Shown: positions 26,414 to 35,663, counted from the first letter of the stretch. The stretch is DNA of 64,000 nucleotides from Nocardiopsis sp. CC223A (GCF_030766825.1 NZ_JASFDV010000021.1:25196-89195); one strand, 5' to 3'. The notes: generated by a model from the letters alone, not told the origin. Numbers and translations are program-made.

Positions 26414-27349
26414 ATGATCAGCCCCGACACCCCGCGACCGCGCACCGCCGCGCTCGCCCTGGCCCTGGCCGCGGCCCTCGGGCTCACGTCCTGCTCCACC
26501 GGCGACGGCCCCGGCGAGGGGATCGTGGTCACCACCAACATCCTCGGCGACCTCACCCGCGCCGTGGTCGGCGACCAGGCCGAGGTGACCGTCCTGATGA
26601 GACCCGACGCCGACCCCCACTCCTTCGGGATCTCCGCGCAGGAGGCCGCCCTCATCGAGGGCGCCGCCCTGGTGGTGCACAACGGCCTGGGCCTGGAGGA
26701 GGGCGTGGCCCGCAACGTGGCGGCCGCCGAGGAGGCGGGCGTGCCCGCCCTCGCGGTGGGCGAGGCCGTGGACCCCCTGCCCTACACCTCCGACGAGAAC
26801 GAGGGCGAGCCCGACCCCCACTTCTGGACCGACCCCGGGCGGGTCGCCACCGCCGTGGACCTCATCGCCGACCAGGTCATCGAGCGGGTCGACGGGGTCG
26901 ACGCCGCGGCGGTCCGGGCCAACGCCGAAGCCTACGGCGGGGAACTGGACGAACTGGACGGGTGGATGACCGACGAGTTCGCCGCGATCCCCGACGAGGA
27001 ACGCAAGCTGGTGACCAACCACCACGTCTTCGGCTACCTCGCCGACCGCTACGACTTCGAGGTCATCGGCGCGGTCATCCCCTCCGGCACCACCCTGGCC
27101 TCCCCCAGCGCATCGGACCTGCGATCCCTCGCCGAAGCGGTCGAGGCCGCCGGAGTACGGGCGGTGTTCGCCGACTCCTCCCAGCCCGACCGCCTGGCCA
27201 CGGTCATGGCCGAACAGGCCGGCGTGGAGATCGACGTCATCCCGCTCTACTCCGAATCGCTGACCGGCGAAGACGGGGGAGCGCCCACCTACCTGGACAT
27301 GATGCGCTCCAACACCACGGCCATCGTCGAAGGCCTCACCGCGCCCTGA
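26414..27349 (+). CDS. aztC: Zinc ABC transporter substrate-binding lipoprotein AztC
   Basis: The 311-residue cluster 9 metal-binding protein has a lipobox (LGLTSCSTG). Ligand segments are DADPHSFGIS (His), EPDPHFWTDPGRV (His), VTNHHVFGYLADRY (His) and VFADSSQPDRL (Asp), the usual three-His/one-Asp zinc site. The His-rich flexible loop common in ZnuA and some AztC proteins is reduced to a short acidic loop (SDENEGEPD). Loading may therefore depend on AztD or the AztD-like protein. It starts 4 bases after the preceding gene and hands zinc to AztB. Confidence 0.9.
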   Translation: MISPDTPRPRTAALALALAAALGLTSCSTGDGPGEGIVVTTNILGDLTRAVVGDQAEVTVLMRPDADPHSFGISAQEAALIEGAALVVHNGLGLEEGVARNVAAAEEAGVPALAVGEAVDPLPYTSDENEGEPDPHFWTDPGRVATAVDLIADQVIERVDGVDAAAVRANAEAYGGELDELDGWMTDEFAAIPDEERKLVTNHHVFGYLADRYDFEVIGAVIPSGTTLASPSASDLRSLAEAVEAAGVRAVFADSSQPDRLATVMAEQAGVEIDVIPLYSESLTGEDGGAPTYLDMMRSNTTAIVEGLTAP

Positions 27350-27363
27350 CCCCTACCCCCCGG

Positions 27364-27386
27364 CCGGGGCGCGGCCCGCGCCCCGG
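27364..27386 (+). other. Intra-operon hairpin between aztC and aztD
   Basis: A 9-bp GC stem (CCGGGGCGC with GCGCCCCGG, 5-base loop) lies 14 bases after the aztC stop. It could attenuate or protect the mRNA between aztC and aztD. Confidence 0.5.
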
Positions 27387-27438
27387 AGAACACCGTCCCC
27401 TGAGAAACCACCCCGAAGAACACGAGGACCAGAACACC

Positions 27439-28623
27439 ATGAGGACACCGCACACCGTGACCAGGGCGGCACTCCCCGTCTCCCTGTCCGCCGCGCTGCT
27501 GCTGACCGCCTGCGGAACCGGCCGGGACGGAGCCGCCGAGGAGGCCGCCGCCGACACCCCCGCCGAGATCACCGTCGAGAACCCGATCGCGGTCGCCTAC
27601 GACGGCGGCGTCTACGTCCTGGACGGCGAGACCCTGGAGGTCGCCCGGGACATCGAGCTTGAGGGCTTCAACCGGCTCAACCCCGCAGGCGACGACCGCC
27701 ACGTGCTCGTCTCCACCCCCGAAGGCTTCCAGGTCCTGGACGCCGCCGCGGGCGAACTCACCGACACCGTGTTCGCCGCCGACACCCCCGGCCACGTCGT
27801 CCGCCACGCCGGGCGCACCGTGCTGTTCGCCGACGGCAGCGGCGAGGTGACCACCTTCGACTCCGACGCCCTGGGCGACGGGCTCCCCGAGGACCTGGAC
27901 GTCTACACCGCCGAGGAGCCGCACCACGGCGTGGCCGTGGAACTGGAGAACGGAGAGTTCCTGGTCACCATCGGCAACGAGGAGAGCCGCGTGGGCGCCC
28001 TCGCCCTGGACGCCGACGGCGAGGAGATCGCGCGCAACGAGGACTGCCCCGGCGTCCACGGAGAGACCACCGCCGAAGGCGAGATGGTCGTCATCGGCTG
28101 CGAGGACGGCGCCCTGATCTACAGCGACGGCGCGTTCACCAAGGTCGACGCCGAGCACGACTACGGCCGCATCGGCAACCAGGCCGGGTCCGACACCTCG
28201 CCCATCGTCCTGGGCGACTACAAGACCGACCCGGACGCCGAACTGGAGCGCCCCGAGCGGGTCGCCCTGATCGACACCCGCGACGCCTCCCTGGCCCTGG
28301 TCGACCTGCCCTCCAGCTACACCTTCCGTTCCCTGGGCCGCGGCCCGCAGGAGGAGGGCCTGGTCCTGGGCACCGACGGGTCGCTGCACGTCATCGACCC
28401 CGAGAAGGCCGAACTGGTCGACTCCATCGAGCTGATGGACGCCTGGGAGGAGCCGCTGGAGTGGCAGCAGCCCCGCCCGACCCTGTTCGTCCGCGGCGGC
28501 ACCGCGTACGTGACCGACCCCGCCACCCGCCAGGTGCACGCCGTGGACCTGGAGACCGGCGAGGCCACCGCCTCGGTCACCCTCGACGGCACCCCCAACG
28601 AGCTGAGCGGCGTCACGGGCTGA
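27439..28623 (+). CDS. aztD: Zinc metallochaperone AztD
   Basis: The 394-residue lipoprotein (LLLTACGTG near residue 24) has a propeller-type repeat fold. Diagnostic segments are PHHGVAVELENGEFLVTIGN, DCPGVHGETTAEGEMVVIGCEDGALIY with a Cys pair, GDYKTDPDAELERPERVALID, and the closing ATRQVHAVDLETGE. AztD proteins bind zinc outside the membrane and transfer it directly to AztC. The gene lies 89 bases after aztC, separated by a small hairpin, with GAGGACC before the ATG at 27439. It is the second propeller gene in the operon, so the system carries two AztD-type proteins. Confidence 0.87.
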   Translation: MRTPHTVTRAALPVSLSAALLLTACGTGRDGAAEEAAADTPAEITVENPIAVAYDGGVYVLDGETLEVARDIELEGFNRLNPAGDDRHVLVSTPEGFQVLDAAAGELTDTVFAADTPGHVVRHAGRTVLFADGSGEVTTFDSDALGDGLPEDLDVYTAEEPHHGVAVELENGEFLVTIGNEESRVGALALDADGEEIARNEDCPGVHGETTAEGEMVVIGCEDGALIYSDGAFTKVDAEHDYGRIGNQAGSDTSPIVLGDYKTDPDAELERPERVALIDTRDASLALVDLPSSYTFRSLGRGPQEEGLVLGTDGSLHVIDPEKAELVDSIELMDAWEEPLEWQQPRPTLFVRGGTAYVTDPATRQVHAVDLETGEATASVTLDGTPNELSGVTG

Positions 28624-28631
28624 CGGTCGCG

Positions 28632-28667
28632 CCCGGGCGGGCCGGTGCGCGCACCGGCCCGCCCGGG
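28632..28667. terminator. Perfect 18-bp-stem bidirectional terminator
   Basis: CCCGGGCGGGCCGGTGCG is followed immediately by its exact reverse complement. It fills the gap between the stop of aztD and the stop of the convergent hydrolase gene, and probably ends transcription from both sides. Confidence 0.8.
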
Positions 28668-29564
28668 TCAGCTCCCGACGCGTGCGGTGTGGTCGGCGAT
28701 CAGACCCGTCAGCCGGTCCACCACCCCCGGGGCGAGGTGGTGGGCCATCCCCGCGATCTCCACGAACCGGGCCCCCGGCACGGCCCGCGCGGTGGCCCGC
28801 CCGCCGCTGGGGTGCACCATGAGGTCCACGTCCCCGTGCACCACGAGCGTGGGGGCGCCGATCCGCGCCAGCTCCCGGGTGCGGTCGCCCGAGGCGTGCA
28901 CGGCCCCGATCTGCCGCGGCACCCCGCTGCGGGCCCGCACTCCCCCGGCCCGCTCCCACAGCCCCCTCGCCCAGGCGGCCTCCTCGTCCGGGTCGGGCGG
29001 GAAGACCGCCGACCCGATGTGCCGCAGGAACGCCAGGTGCCTGCGCACGGACTCCTCGGCCGTGCGCGCCGGCCGCCCGCCCATGCGCGCCAGGGTCGAC
29101 CACGCCACCCGGCCCACCCGCCGCTCCCCCGTGGTGGAGAAGATCGACGTGAGCGTCGCCGCCCGGTCGGGGTGGCGTGCCGCCAGGGTCTGCCCGATCA
29201 TGCCGCCCATCGACATCCCCACCAGGTGGGCGCGTCCGATGCCCAGGTGGTCCAGCAGGCCCACGGTGTCCGCCGCCATGGCCCCCAGGTCGTAGGAGTC
29301 CGGGCGCGGCCGGCCCAGCACACTGTGCAGCGGGGACGGCGACGGCGTCGGCACCCGCGTGGAGCGCCCCGCGTCCCGGTTGTCGAACACCACCACCCGC
29401 GCCCCCTGCTCCAGGAGCCCGTCGACCATCCGCCGGGGCCACGACGTCAGGTCCAGCCCCAGACCGGCGATGAGCAGCACCGGGACCCCGTCCGGCGGCC
29501 CCTGGACCCGGTAGCAGATCCGCGTGCCGTCCGGCAGGTCCGCGAACCGGTCCGCCCCCGTCAC
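28668..29564 (-). CDS. Alpha/beta hydrolase coupled to a Baeyer-Villiger monooxygenase
   Basis: The 298-residue alpha/beta hydrolase resembles DhaA-like esterases and lactonases. Oxyanion region: LLIAGLGLDLTSWP. Next come VVVFDNRDAGRST and the nucleophile elbow LVGMSMGGMIGQ. The acid is in LVVHGDVDLMVHP and the catalytic His in EIAGMAHHLAP. Its GTG start at 29564 overlaps the stop of the monooxygenase (GTGA). Ester or lactone products of Baeyer-Villiger oxidation are usually hydrolysed by such a partner, so this pair likely degrades a ketone. The substrate is not known. Confidence 0.85.
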   Translation of the reverse strand: MTGADRFADLPDGTRICYRVQGPPDGVPVLLIAGLGLDLTSWPRRMVDGLLEQGARVVVFDNRDAGRSTRVPTPSPSPLHSVLGRPRPDSYDLGAMAADTVGLLDHLGIGRAHLVGMSMGGMIGQTLAARHPDRAATLTSIFSTTGERRVGRVAWSTLARMGGRPARTAEESVRRHLAFLRHIGSAVFPPDPDEEAAWARGLWERAGGVRARSGVPRQIGAVHASGDRTRELARIGAPTLVVHGDVDLMVHPSGGRATARAVPGARFVEIAGMAHHLAPGVVDRLTGLIADHTARVGS

Positions 29565-31063
29565 GCCGACGTCTCCGTCCGCACCGGCGCCGCCGCCCTC
29601 GCGAAGCGCAGCTCGGGGTCGACCACCCGGTCCGCCCGCAGCAGCGCCACGTCCGAGGTGTAGCTCGTCGAGGTCAGCCACGGGCTGCGGTCGCCCTGCC
29701 GGGGCAGCTCCGCCACCGACCGGCGCACGTACCCGGCGGCGAAGTCCAGCAGCGGGCGCGTGGGCATGTCCGGGTCCGAGGGCTCGGGCACGCAGGTGTC
29801 GTACCCGCGGGCGTCCATGTGCTCCAGCAGGCGGCAGAAGTGCTCGCACAGCAGGCCGATCTTGAGCGTCCACGACGCGTTGGTGTACCCGATCGCGAAC
29901 GCCAGGTTGGGCACCCCCGACAGCATCATCCCCTTGTAGGCCACCGTGTCGGCCAGGCGCACCGGCGTACCGTCCACCGTCAGCCCCACACCGCCGAACG
30001 CCTGTAGGTTCAGGCCGGTGGCGGTGACGATGACGTCGGCCTCCACCTCCCGGCCCGACTCCAGCAGCAGCCCCTTCTCGGTGAAGGAGGCGATCCGGTC
30101 GGTCACCACCGACGCCCTCCCCGAGCGGATCGCCCGGAAGAAGTCACCGTCGGGCGCCGCGCACAGCCGCTGGTCCCAGGGGTCGTAGGGCGGGTCGAAG
30201 TGCTCGTCCACCGGATACCCGGCGGGCAGCTGCGCGATCGTCACCCGGCGGATGAGCCTGCGCGCGACCCTGGGGAAACGCCGGCAGAACCCCCAGACCA
30301 GGGCGCCCTTCCAGATGTTCTTGCGCCGGGCCATCCGGTACCCCCGCTCGTCCCCGAACACCTTGCGCAACCGGTCGGCCAGCGCGTCCCCGCGCGGCAC
30401 CGGCATCACGTACGTGGGCGTGCGCTGCACCATGGTGACGTGCCCGGCCTGCCCCGCCATCGCCGGGACCAGCGTGACCGCGGTGGCCCCGCTGCCGATC
30501 ACCACGACCCTCTTGCCCGTGTAGTCCAGGTCCTGCGGCCAGTGCTGGGGGTGCACGACCGTGCCCGCGAACCGCTCGCGGCCCTCGAAGTGCGGGGTGA
30601 AGCCCTCGTCGTAGCGGTAGTAGCCGGAGGCGCTGAACAGCCACCCGGCGCTCAGCCGCAGCCGCTCCCCGGTGTCGGTGCGCTCCACCTCCACCAGCCA
30701 CCGCGCCCGCTCGCTCGACCACTCGGCGCCCAGCATCCGGTGGTGGTACCGGATGTGCGGCCCCAGGGCGTTCTCCTCGACCGTCTCCCGCAGGTAGGCC
30801 AGGATGCGGTCGGCGTCGGCGATGGCCTGCCGGTCCCGCCACGGCTTGAACTCGTAGCCGAAGGTGTGCAGGTCCGAGTCCGAGCGGATGCCCGGGTACC
30901 GGAACAGGTCCCAGGTGCCGCCGGCGGCCGCCCGGGCCTCCAGGATCGCGAACCGCTTGCCGGGGTGGTGCTCCCTCAGGTACCGCGCGGCCCCGATCCC
31001 GGAGATGCCCGCCCCGACGACGAGCACGTCCAGGTGCTCCACCTCTGTCCGCTCATTGGTCAT
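29561..31063 (-). CDS. Baeyer-Villiger-type flavin monooxygenase
   Basis: The 500-residue FAD/NADPH monooxygenase has a first Rossmann motif VVGAGISGIGAA (FAD) and a second VVIGSGATAVTL (NADPH). Between them lies the exact Baeyer-Villiger fingerprint FxGxxxHxxxWP, seen as FAGTVVHPQHWP near residue 170. The ATG at 31063 has GGAGGAG in front. Such enzymes insert oxygen next to a ketone to give an ester or lactone. The coupled hydrolase gene follows, and a PucR regulator is divergent 77 bases away, forming a compact catabolic module. Confidence 0.9.
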   Translation of the reverse strand: MTNERTEVEHLDVLVVGAGISGIGAARYLREHHPGKRFAILEARAAAGGTWDLFRYPGIRSDSDLHTFGYEFKPWRDRQAIADADRILAYLRETVEENALGPHIRYHHRMLGAEWSSERARWLVEVERTDTGERLRLSAGWLFSASGYYRYDEGFTPHFEGRERFAGTVVHPQHWPQDLDYTGKRVVVIGSGATAVTLVPAMAGQAGHVTMVQRTPTYVMPVPRGDALADRLRKVFGDERGYRMARRKNIWKGALVWGFCRRFPRVARRLIRRVTIAQLPAGYPVDEHFDPPYDPWDQRLCAAPDGDFFRAIRSGRASVVTDRIASFTEKGLLLESGREVEADVIVTATGLNLQAFGGVGLTVDGTPVRLADTVAYKGMMLSGVPNLAFAIGYTNASWTLKIGLLCEHFCRLLEHMDARGYDTCVPEPSDPDMPTRPLLDFAAGYVRRSVAELPRQGDRSPWLTSTSYTSDVALLRADRVVDPELRFARAAAPVRTETSA

Positions 31064-31140
31064 GGACCGCTCTCCTCCGTTCGGCGCGCCGTTACCACCC
31101 TGTGTGATCCAGGCCATGTTGTGCCAGCGCACCGTGCACC

Positions 31141-32385
31141 ATGATCCTGGGTCGGGTGGTGCACAACGCTACGGCGACCTCTTCCTGGCCGACCCTCTCA
31201 CCCCGCGTCCTGGAGCTGTTCCGGCGCGGGGCCGAACTCGCCCTGGACCCGCCCCGGGACTGGGTGGAGCAGTTGCACTCCGCCTCCCTGAGCGGGGAGC
31301 GGATGCGACCGGTCGCCGAGGACCCGGTGCTGGCCGCGGAGATCCGCGGCGCCAACCTGGCCAACCTGCGCCACTGGGTCGCCGCCAACCTGGCCCGCCC
31401 CGGCGAGAGGGTACCCGTCGACCTGCGCCCCGAGCTGCTGGAGGCCTCCCGCGACCTGGTCCGGCGCGGCCTGGACGAGGGCGCCCTGGACTCCTTCCGC
31501 AACGGGCAGAACATCGCCTGGCGCCGCTGGATGGACATCTGCTTCGGGCTGACCGCCGACCCGGTCGAGCTGCGCGAGCTGCTGGAGGTGTCCTCGCTGT
31601 CCATCAACACCTTCATCGACGACACCATCAACGCACTGTCCGAACGCATGCGGGTCGAACGCGTCGAGCTCACCCGCGGCAGCCACGCCGAGCGCCGCGC
31701 CGCCGTCACCCTCCTGCTGGAGGGCGCCCCCATCGGGCGCGCCCGGGCCGAGCAGCGACTGCGCCACCCCCTGTCGGGCCCGCACACCGCCGCCGTCCTG
31801 TGGGGCGACGCGAGCGACCGGCTGGAGGCGGCGGCCGAGAACGTGGCCCGCGCCGCGGCGGCCGCCCACCGGCTGACCGTCATCGCCGGGGCCACCGCCC
31901 TGTGGGTGTGGCTCCCGGTCGCCGCCGCCCCCTCGCAGGAGGACCTGGAGGGAGCGCTGGCCGCCCACCCGGACGCCCGCCTGGCGGTGGGCCGCCCCGG
32001 GACCGGTGTGGACGGGTTCCGCCGCAGCCACTTCGACGCGGCCGCCGCCCAGCGGATGCTCGCCGCCTCCCCCACTCGGCGCTGCGTCCGCTACGGCGAC
32101 GTCCGGCTCGCCGCCCTGCTCTCCGACTCCCCCTCCCAGGCCGACGGGTTCGTGAACGACGTCCTGGGCGGCCTGGCCACCGCCGACCCCACCCTCCGGG
32201 AGACCGTGCTGGCCTACGTGCATGCCCTGGGCAACGCCTCCCTCACCGCCGAGCGCTGCTACACCCACCGCAACACGGTGGTGCGGCGCCTGGCCCGCGC
32301 CGACGAACTGCTGCCCCGCCCCCTGGCCGAGAACCCCGTGGACGTCGCCGCCGCCCTGGAGCTGCTGCGCTGGCGGTCCCCCTGA
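31141..32385 (+). CDS. PucR-family transcriptional regulator
   Basis: The roughly 414-residue regulator has an N-terminal helical sensory region (WVEQLHSASL, PVDLRPELLEASRDLVRRGLDEGALDSF), a central GGDEF-like domain, and a C-terminal PucR helix-turn-helix. The HTH has LRETVLAYVHALGNASLTAERCYTHRNTVVRRLARADELL. It is divergent from the monooxygenase-hydrolase operon and is the obvious candidate to control it, probably as an activator responding to the substrate. The ATG at 31141 lacks a strong ribosome site; a GTG at 31156 is an alternative. Short GTGCAC repeats straddle the start region. Confidence 0.82.
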   Translation: MILGRVVHNATATSSWPTLSPRVLELFRRGAELALDPPRDWVEQLHSASLSGERMRPVAEDPVLAAEIRGANLANLRHWVAANLARPGERVPVDLRPELLEASRDLVRRGLDEGALDSFRNGQNIAWRRWMDICFGLTADPVELRELLEVSSLSINTFIDDTINALSERMRVERVELTRGSHAERRAAVTLLLEGAPIGRARAEQRLRHPLSGPHTAAVLWGDASDRLEAAAENVARAAAAAHRLTVIAGATALWVWLPVAAAPSQEDLEGALAAHPDARLAVGRPGTGVDGFRRSHFDAAAAQRMLAASPTRRCVRYGDVRLAALLSDSPSQADGFVNDVLGGLATADPTLRETVLAYVHALGNASLTAERCYTHRNTVVRRLARADELLPRPLAENPVDVAAALELLRWRSP

Positions 32386-33294
32386 TGCGGCACCTCCCCT
32401 ATCGCCCCATCGAGCAAAAAGGACATATGCCTTTACGGGCTAGATTTCAGCCCCCGGACCCGGGTGTCTCCGGGCGCGCAGCACCCCGGCGGCCCCCGCC
32501 GGGGTGAGCGTGTCATCGCTCCGGCAGGAGACCTCCGGGTCATGTCCCGTCGAGTGGTGTGAGAACACCGGCTGTCCGGGCAAGGACTCGCCGACCGGAG
32601 CGTTGTCGCCTTCGGTACCCGGGGGCCGAACGGAGTCGCACCCCTCGGCGGGACACCACCGGCCTCCGGCCAGGACAGGCGGCCGTCCTCCACGAGGACC
32701 GGCGCCCGGGCCGCGATCCGCGGGCCCGCCTCCCCCGCCTCCCCCGCCTCCCCCGGCGCCGCCGGGGCCGCCGGGGCCGTCCCGCGCCCGAAGCAGGCGG
32801 TGCCGCGGCCGCGGCCGCAACGCCCGCGCACCCGCAGGTCGGCCGCCTGGACGCGCAGCGCCGGATGGACCGGGCCGGCCGGGTCCAGGAGTGCGTCCAG
32901 CGCCTCGGCCGCGTCCCGGGGAGGGCTCTCGTTTCCTTCGCGCGAACGTGACCGTGCGCGAGGGCCGGCGGACTTCGTCCCCCGCAGCGCAGGCCGCGCC
33001 GACACCGCGAACCGCGCCCCCGCCCCGTCCCCGACGGGTGGCGGTCGGCGGGACGCGGGGTTTGCGTCCGGTCCGATTCCCGTGCGGATCCGGACCGCAC
33101 CGATCACCGGAATCTCCCGGAGGCCGGTCGGACCGGGTCCGCCCACGGCACCGGTACCCCCGCACCGCCGCCGTGCCCGCGAACACGGATCAGGCCCCAC
33201 CACAACCCTCCCCCGTCTCGAAAAGCCGTGGCGGACACCGGATCGCCGGAGGCAGGATCACACAGCCGACGCCCCCGGATCAATGAGGAGTTCG
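32386..33294. other. 909-bp stretch without a convincing gene
   Basis: Several overlapping open frames occur on both strands, as expected at this GC content, but none shows a family resemblance, a good ribosome site or a consistent codon pattern. The first 60 bases after the PucR gene are comparatively AT-rich. A 9-bp unit GCCTCCCCC is repeated three times at 32728-32754 and is followed by GCC/GGGGCC-rich sequence. A minus-strand reading contains a plausible short segment (ALDALLDPAGPVHPALRVQA) that might be a gene remnant, but it cannot be identified. Confidence 0.5.
32728..32754. repeat. GCCTCCCCC x3 short tandem repeat
   Basis: Three exact copies of a 9-bp unit, in a GC-rich gap upstream of the second ABC exporter. 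The unit length would keep frame if translated. Confidence 0.8.
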
Positions 33295-35244
33295 ATGCGT
33301 CGATCCCGCAAGCGACCCACCGCACCCGCACCGGCCGCCGCCCCCGCAGAGCCCGCGGCCGCCGCCCCCTCCGACACCGGTTCGGAGGAGGACCTCTCCG
33401 CCACCAAGTGGAACTTCTTCACCGAAGAGCTGGTACGCACCGGGCTGTGGGCCAAGCTGACCCGCGTGCCCTCCCTCACCGCGGCCGCCGTCGGGTGGGC
33501 CTGGCGCGCCGGCCGGCGCGACCTGCTGGTCGCCCTGGGGGCGAGCACCGTCGCCGCCGTCCTGGCGGCGGTGAGCCTGGTCTCGGTGACCCGGGTGCTC
33601 GACGCCCTGCTCGCCCCGGGCCCCATCACCGCCCGGGTCGAGGCGGCACTGCCCGCGGTGGCGGTCGTGGCCGGTGTGGCGGCCCTGTCGGGCACCGTCC
33701 GGCTGGTCTCGGAGCTGGCCCTGTCCCGGCTGGGCACCCAGGCCGAGCGTCTGGTCGAACTGGAGCTGTTCGGCCTCACCACCCGGGCGCACCTGGTCGC
33801 GTTCGACGACGAGGAGTGGGCCGACGCGATGTACCGGGCCCGCGACCGGGGCATGTACGAGGTGCCGCGGATGGTCACCGCCACCCTGGAGGGGCTGGCC
33901 GGACTGGTCTCGCTGGCCTCCATGGGCGGGGTGCTCGCCGTGCTCCACCCACTGCTGCTGCTCCTGCTGGTGGTGGGCGTCGTGCCCACCGGCTGGGCGG
34001 CCACCCGGGCGGCGCGGATGGAGTACGAGGCCCAGCGCAGGCTCAGCACCGGGCGCCGGCGGCGGTGGATCCTCGGCGACCGCATGGCCTCGCGCGACTC
34101 CGCCGCGGAACTGCGCTCCTACACGATGCGGGACTCCCTGATGGCCGACTACGGCGACCTCGCGGACCGGGAGCGCGAGACCATGCTGGCGGTGGCCTGG
34201 TCGCAGACCCGCACCCGGGCGGTGGGCGGCCTCGCCTCGGGGGCGGCGACCACCCTCACCTACGTCTCCCTGGGCGCGCTGCTGGTGTCGGGGATGATGC
34301 CGCTGGCCGCCGTGGGCACCGCCGTGCTGGCCCTCCAGCGCACCCAGGGCCAGATGCAGAACCTCCTGTACCTGCTGAACAGGGTGTACGAGTCGGGGCT
34401 GTACTTCGCCGACTTCACCGAGTACTGCGCCCTGGCCCGGGCGCACCTGCCCGCCCCGCCCACCGCACCGCCCCCGGCCCGGCTGGAGCGGCTGGAGGTG
34501 CGCGACGCGGTCTTCACCTACCCCACCGGCGGTGCCCCCGCCCTGCACGGGGTGAACGTGCACGTCGAGAAGGGCGAGACCATCGCCCTGGTGGGTGAGA
34601 ACGGGTCCGGCAAGTCGACCCTGGCCCGGCTGCTCGGCGGGCTCTACGAACCCCAGGAGGGCACGGTCACCTGGAACGGCACCGATTTCACCGCGATCGG
34701 CCCGGCGGTCCGCGAACGGATCAGCGTCATCATCCAGGACCACACCCGCTGGCCCATGACCGCCCGCCGCAACGTCACCATGGCCCAGGACTGCGACCCG
34801 GACCGGCTGGCACACGCCGCCCGCCTCAGCGGCACCGACGAGGTGGTCGCCGAACTCCCGCGCGGCTGGAACACCCTGCTGGACACCACCTTCGCCTCCG
34901 GCGTCAACCTGTCCGGAGGCCAGTGGCAGCGCATCGCCGGGGCCCGCGGCTTCTACCGCCCCGCCGACCTGCTCATCGCGGACGAACCCACCTCGGCGCT
35001 GGACGCCCGCGCCGAGGCCCGCTTCTTCACCACCATCGGCGAGCACGCCGACCGCACCGGGGCGGCCGTCGTGCTCATCACCCACCGCATGGCCTCGGTG
35101 CGGATGGCGGACCGCATCTACGTCCTGGACCGGGGCCGGGTCATCGAACACGGTACCCACGCCGAGCTGATGGCCGTGCCGGGGCGGTACCGGGAGCTGT
35201 ACACCCTCCAGGCCGACGCCTACAGCGCCCCCGGCCAGGGGTGA
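33295..35244 (+). CDS. ABC exporter, TMD-NBD half-transporter
   Basis: The 649-residue protein has an Ala/Pro-rich N-terminal tail (about 1-35), six membrane helices (about 70-330) and a C-terminal NBD. The NBD shows Walker A GENGSGKST (near 433), Q-loop IIQDHTRWPM, signature NLSGGQWQR (near 538), Walker B LLIADEPTSALD (near 558) and H-loop ITHRMAS (near 595). The GGQWQR signature and HTRWPMTAR stretch are common in actinobacterial exporters associated with peptide natural products. No peptidase C39 domain is present. The ATG at 33295 follows GAGGAG; ATG 33283 is less well placed. No precursor peptide or modification enzyme is adjacent, so the cargo is unknown. Confidence 0.85.
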   Translation: MRRSRKRPTAPAPAAAPAEPAAAAPSDTGSEEDLSATKWNFFTEELVRTGLWAKLTRVPSLTAAAVGWAWRAGRRDLLVALGASTVAAVLAAVSLVSVTRVLDALLAPGPITARVEAALPAVAVVAGVAALSGTVRLVSELALSRLGTQAERLVELELFGLTTRAHLVAFDDEEWADAMYRARDRGMYEVPRMVTATLEGLAGLVSLASMGGVLAVLHPLLLLLLVVGVVPTGWAATRAARMEYEAQRRLSTGRRRRWILGDRMASRDSAAELRSYTMRDSLMADYGDLADRERETMLAVAWSQTRTRAVGGLASGAATTLTYVSLGALLVSGMMPLAAVGTAVLALQRTQGQMQNLLYLLNRVYESGLYFADFTEYCALARAHLPAPPTAPPPARLERLEVRDAVFTYPTGGAPALHGVNVHVEKGETIALVGENGSGKSTLARLLGGLYEPQEGTVTWNGTDFTAIGPAVRERISVIIQDHTRWPMTARRNVTMAQDCDPDRLAHAARLSGTDEVVAELPRGWNTLLDTTFASGVNLSGGQWQRIAGARGFYRPADLLIADEPTSALDARAEARFFTTIGEHADRTGAAVVLITHRMASVRMADRIYVLDRGRVIEHGTHAELMAVPGRYRELYTLQADAYSAPGQG

Positions 35245-35552
35245 CGCACGGGGGCGGCGCGGGCGGACCGCCGGGCGCTGAGCCGTTCGGTCCCGGCGGC
35301 CGCCTCGCGGTCGGGCCCGTCCAGCGGCGCCTCCGCGGCCTCCGGATCATCCGGTACCGACGGGAGCGCGGACAGGGGCACGCCCAGCGCGGTCGACCTC
35401 GTGATCCGCAGGAGCCGCACGAGGTCGCCCGCGTCGTAGCGCCGGCAGCCCCCGGTCGAGCGCGGGGGCTCGGACGGCAGGCCGATCCGGTGGCGGCGGC
35501 GCAGTGCGCGGACGGTGGCACCGGCCGGTTCGGCGGGTGCGCCGCCGAGCAT
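35220..35552 (-). pseudogene. MerR-family regulator remnant
   Basis: The readable part resembles the DNA-binding domain of MerR proteins from the second helix on: TVRALRRRHRIGLPSEPPRS, then GGCRRYDAGDLVRLLRITR and ALGVPLSAL. The first recognition helix that normally opens the protein is missing or garbled, and the frame ends soon after, with no dimerisation helix or effector domain. The 3' end overlaps the exporter gene by 25 bases. I call it a truncated, non-functional copy. Confidence 0.55.
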
Positions 35553-35663
35553 CGGGCGGCTCCTCGCCCTGCCCTCTCACCCTCTCCACCCTGCCCGAAC
35601 GAGACCCGGGGCGGGATGCCGGGCCGCCGGGGGTCCGCCGCCGTCGTCGTGCGGGCTCATTTC

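Noticed and set aside
32433..33203. Open frames on both strands in the gap after the PucR gene
   Set aside because: No ribosome site, no domain, Arg/Pro/Gly bias typical of GC-rich noncoding DNA. Reported as a gap instead.
33280..35160. 626-codon minus-strand open frame over the second ABC exporter
   Set aside because: Antisense of a clear ABC exporter; low-complexity Gly/Gln/His composition and no start signal.
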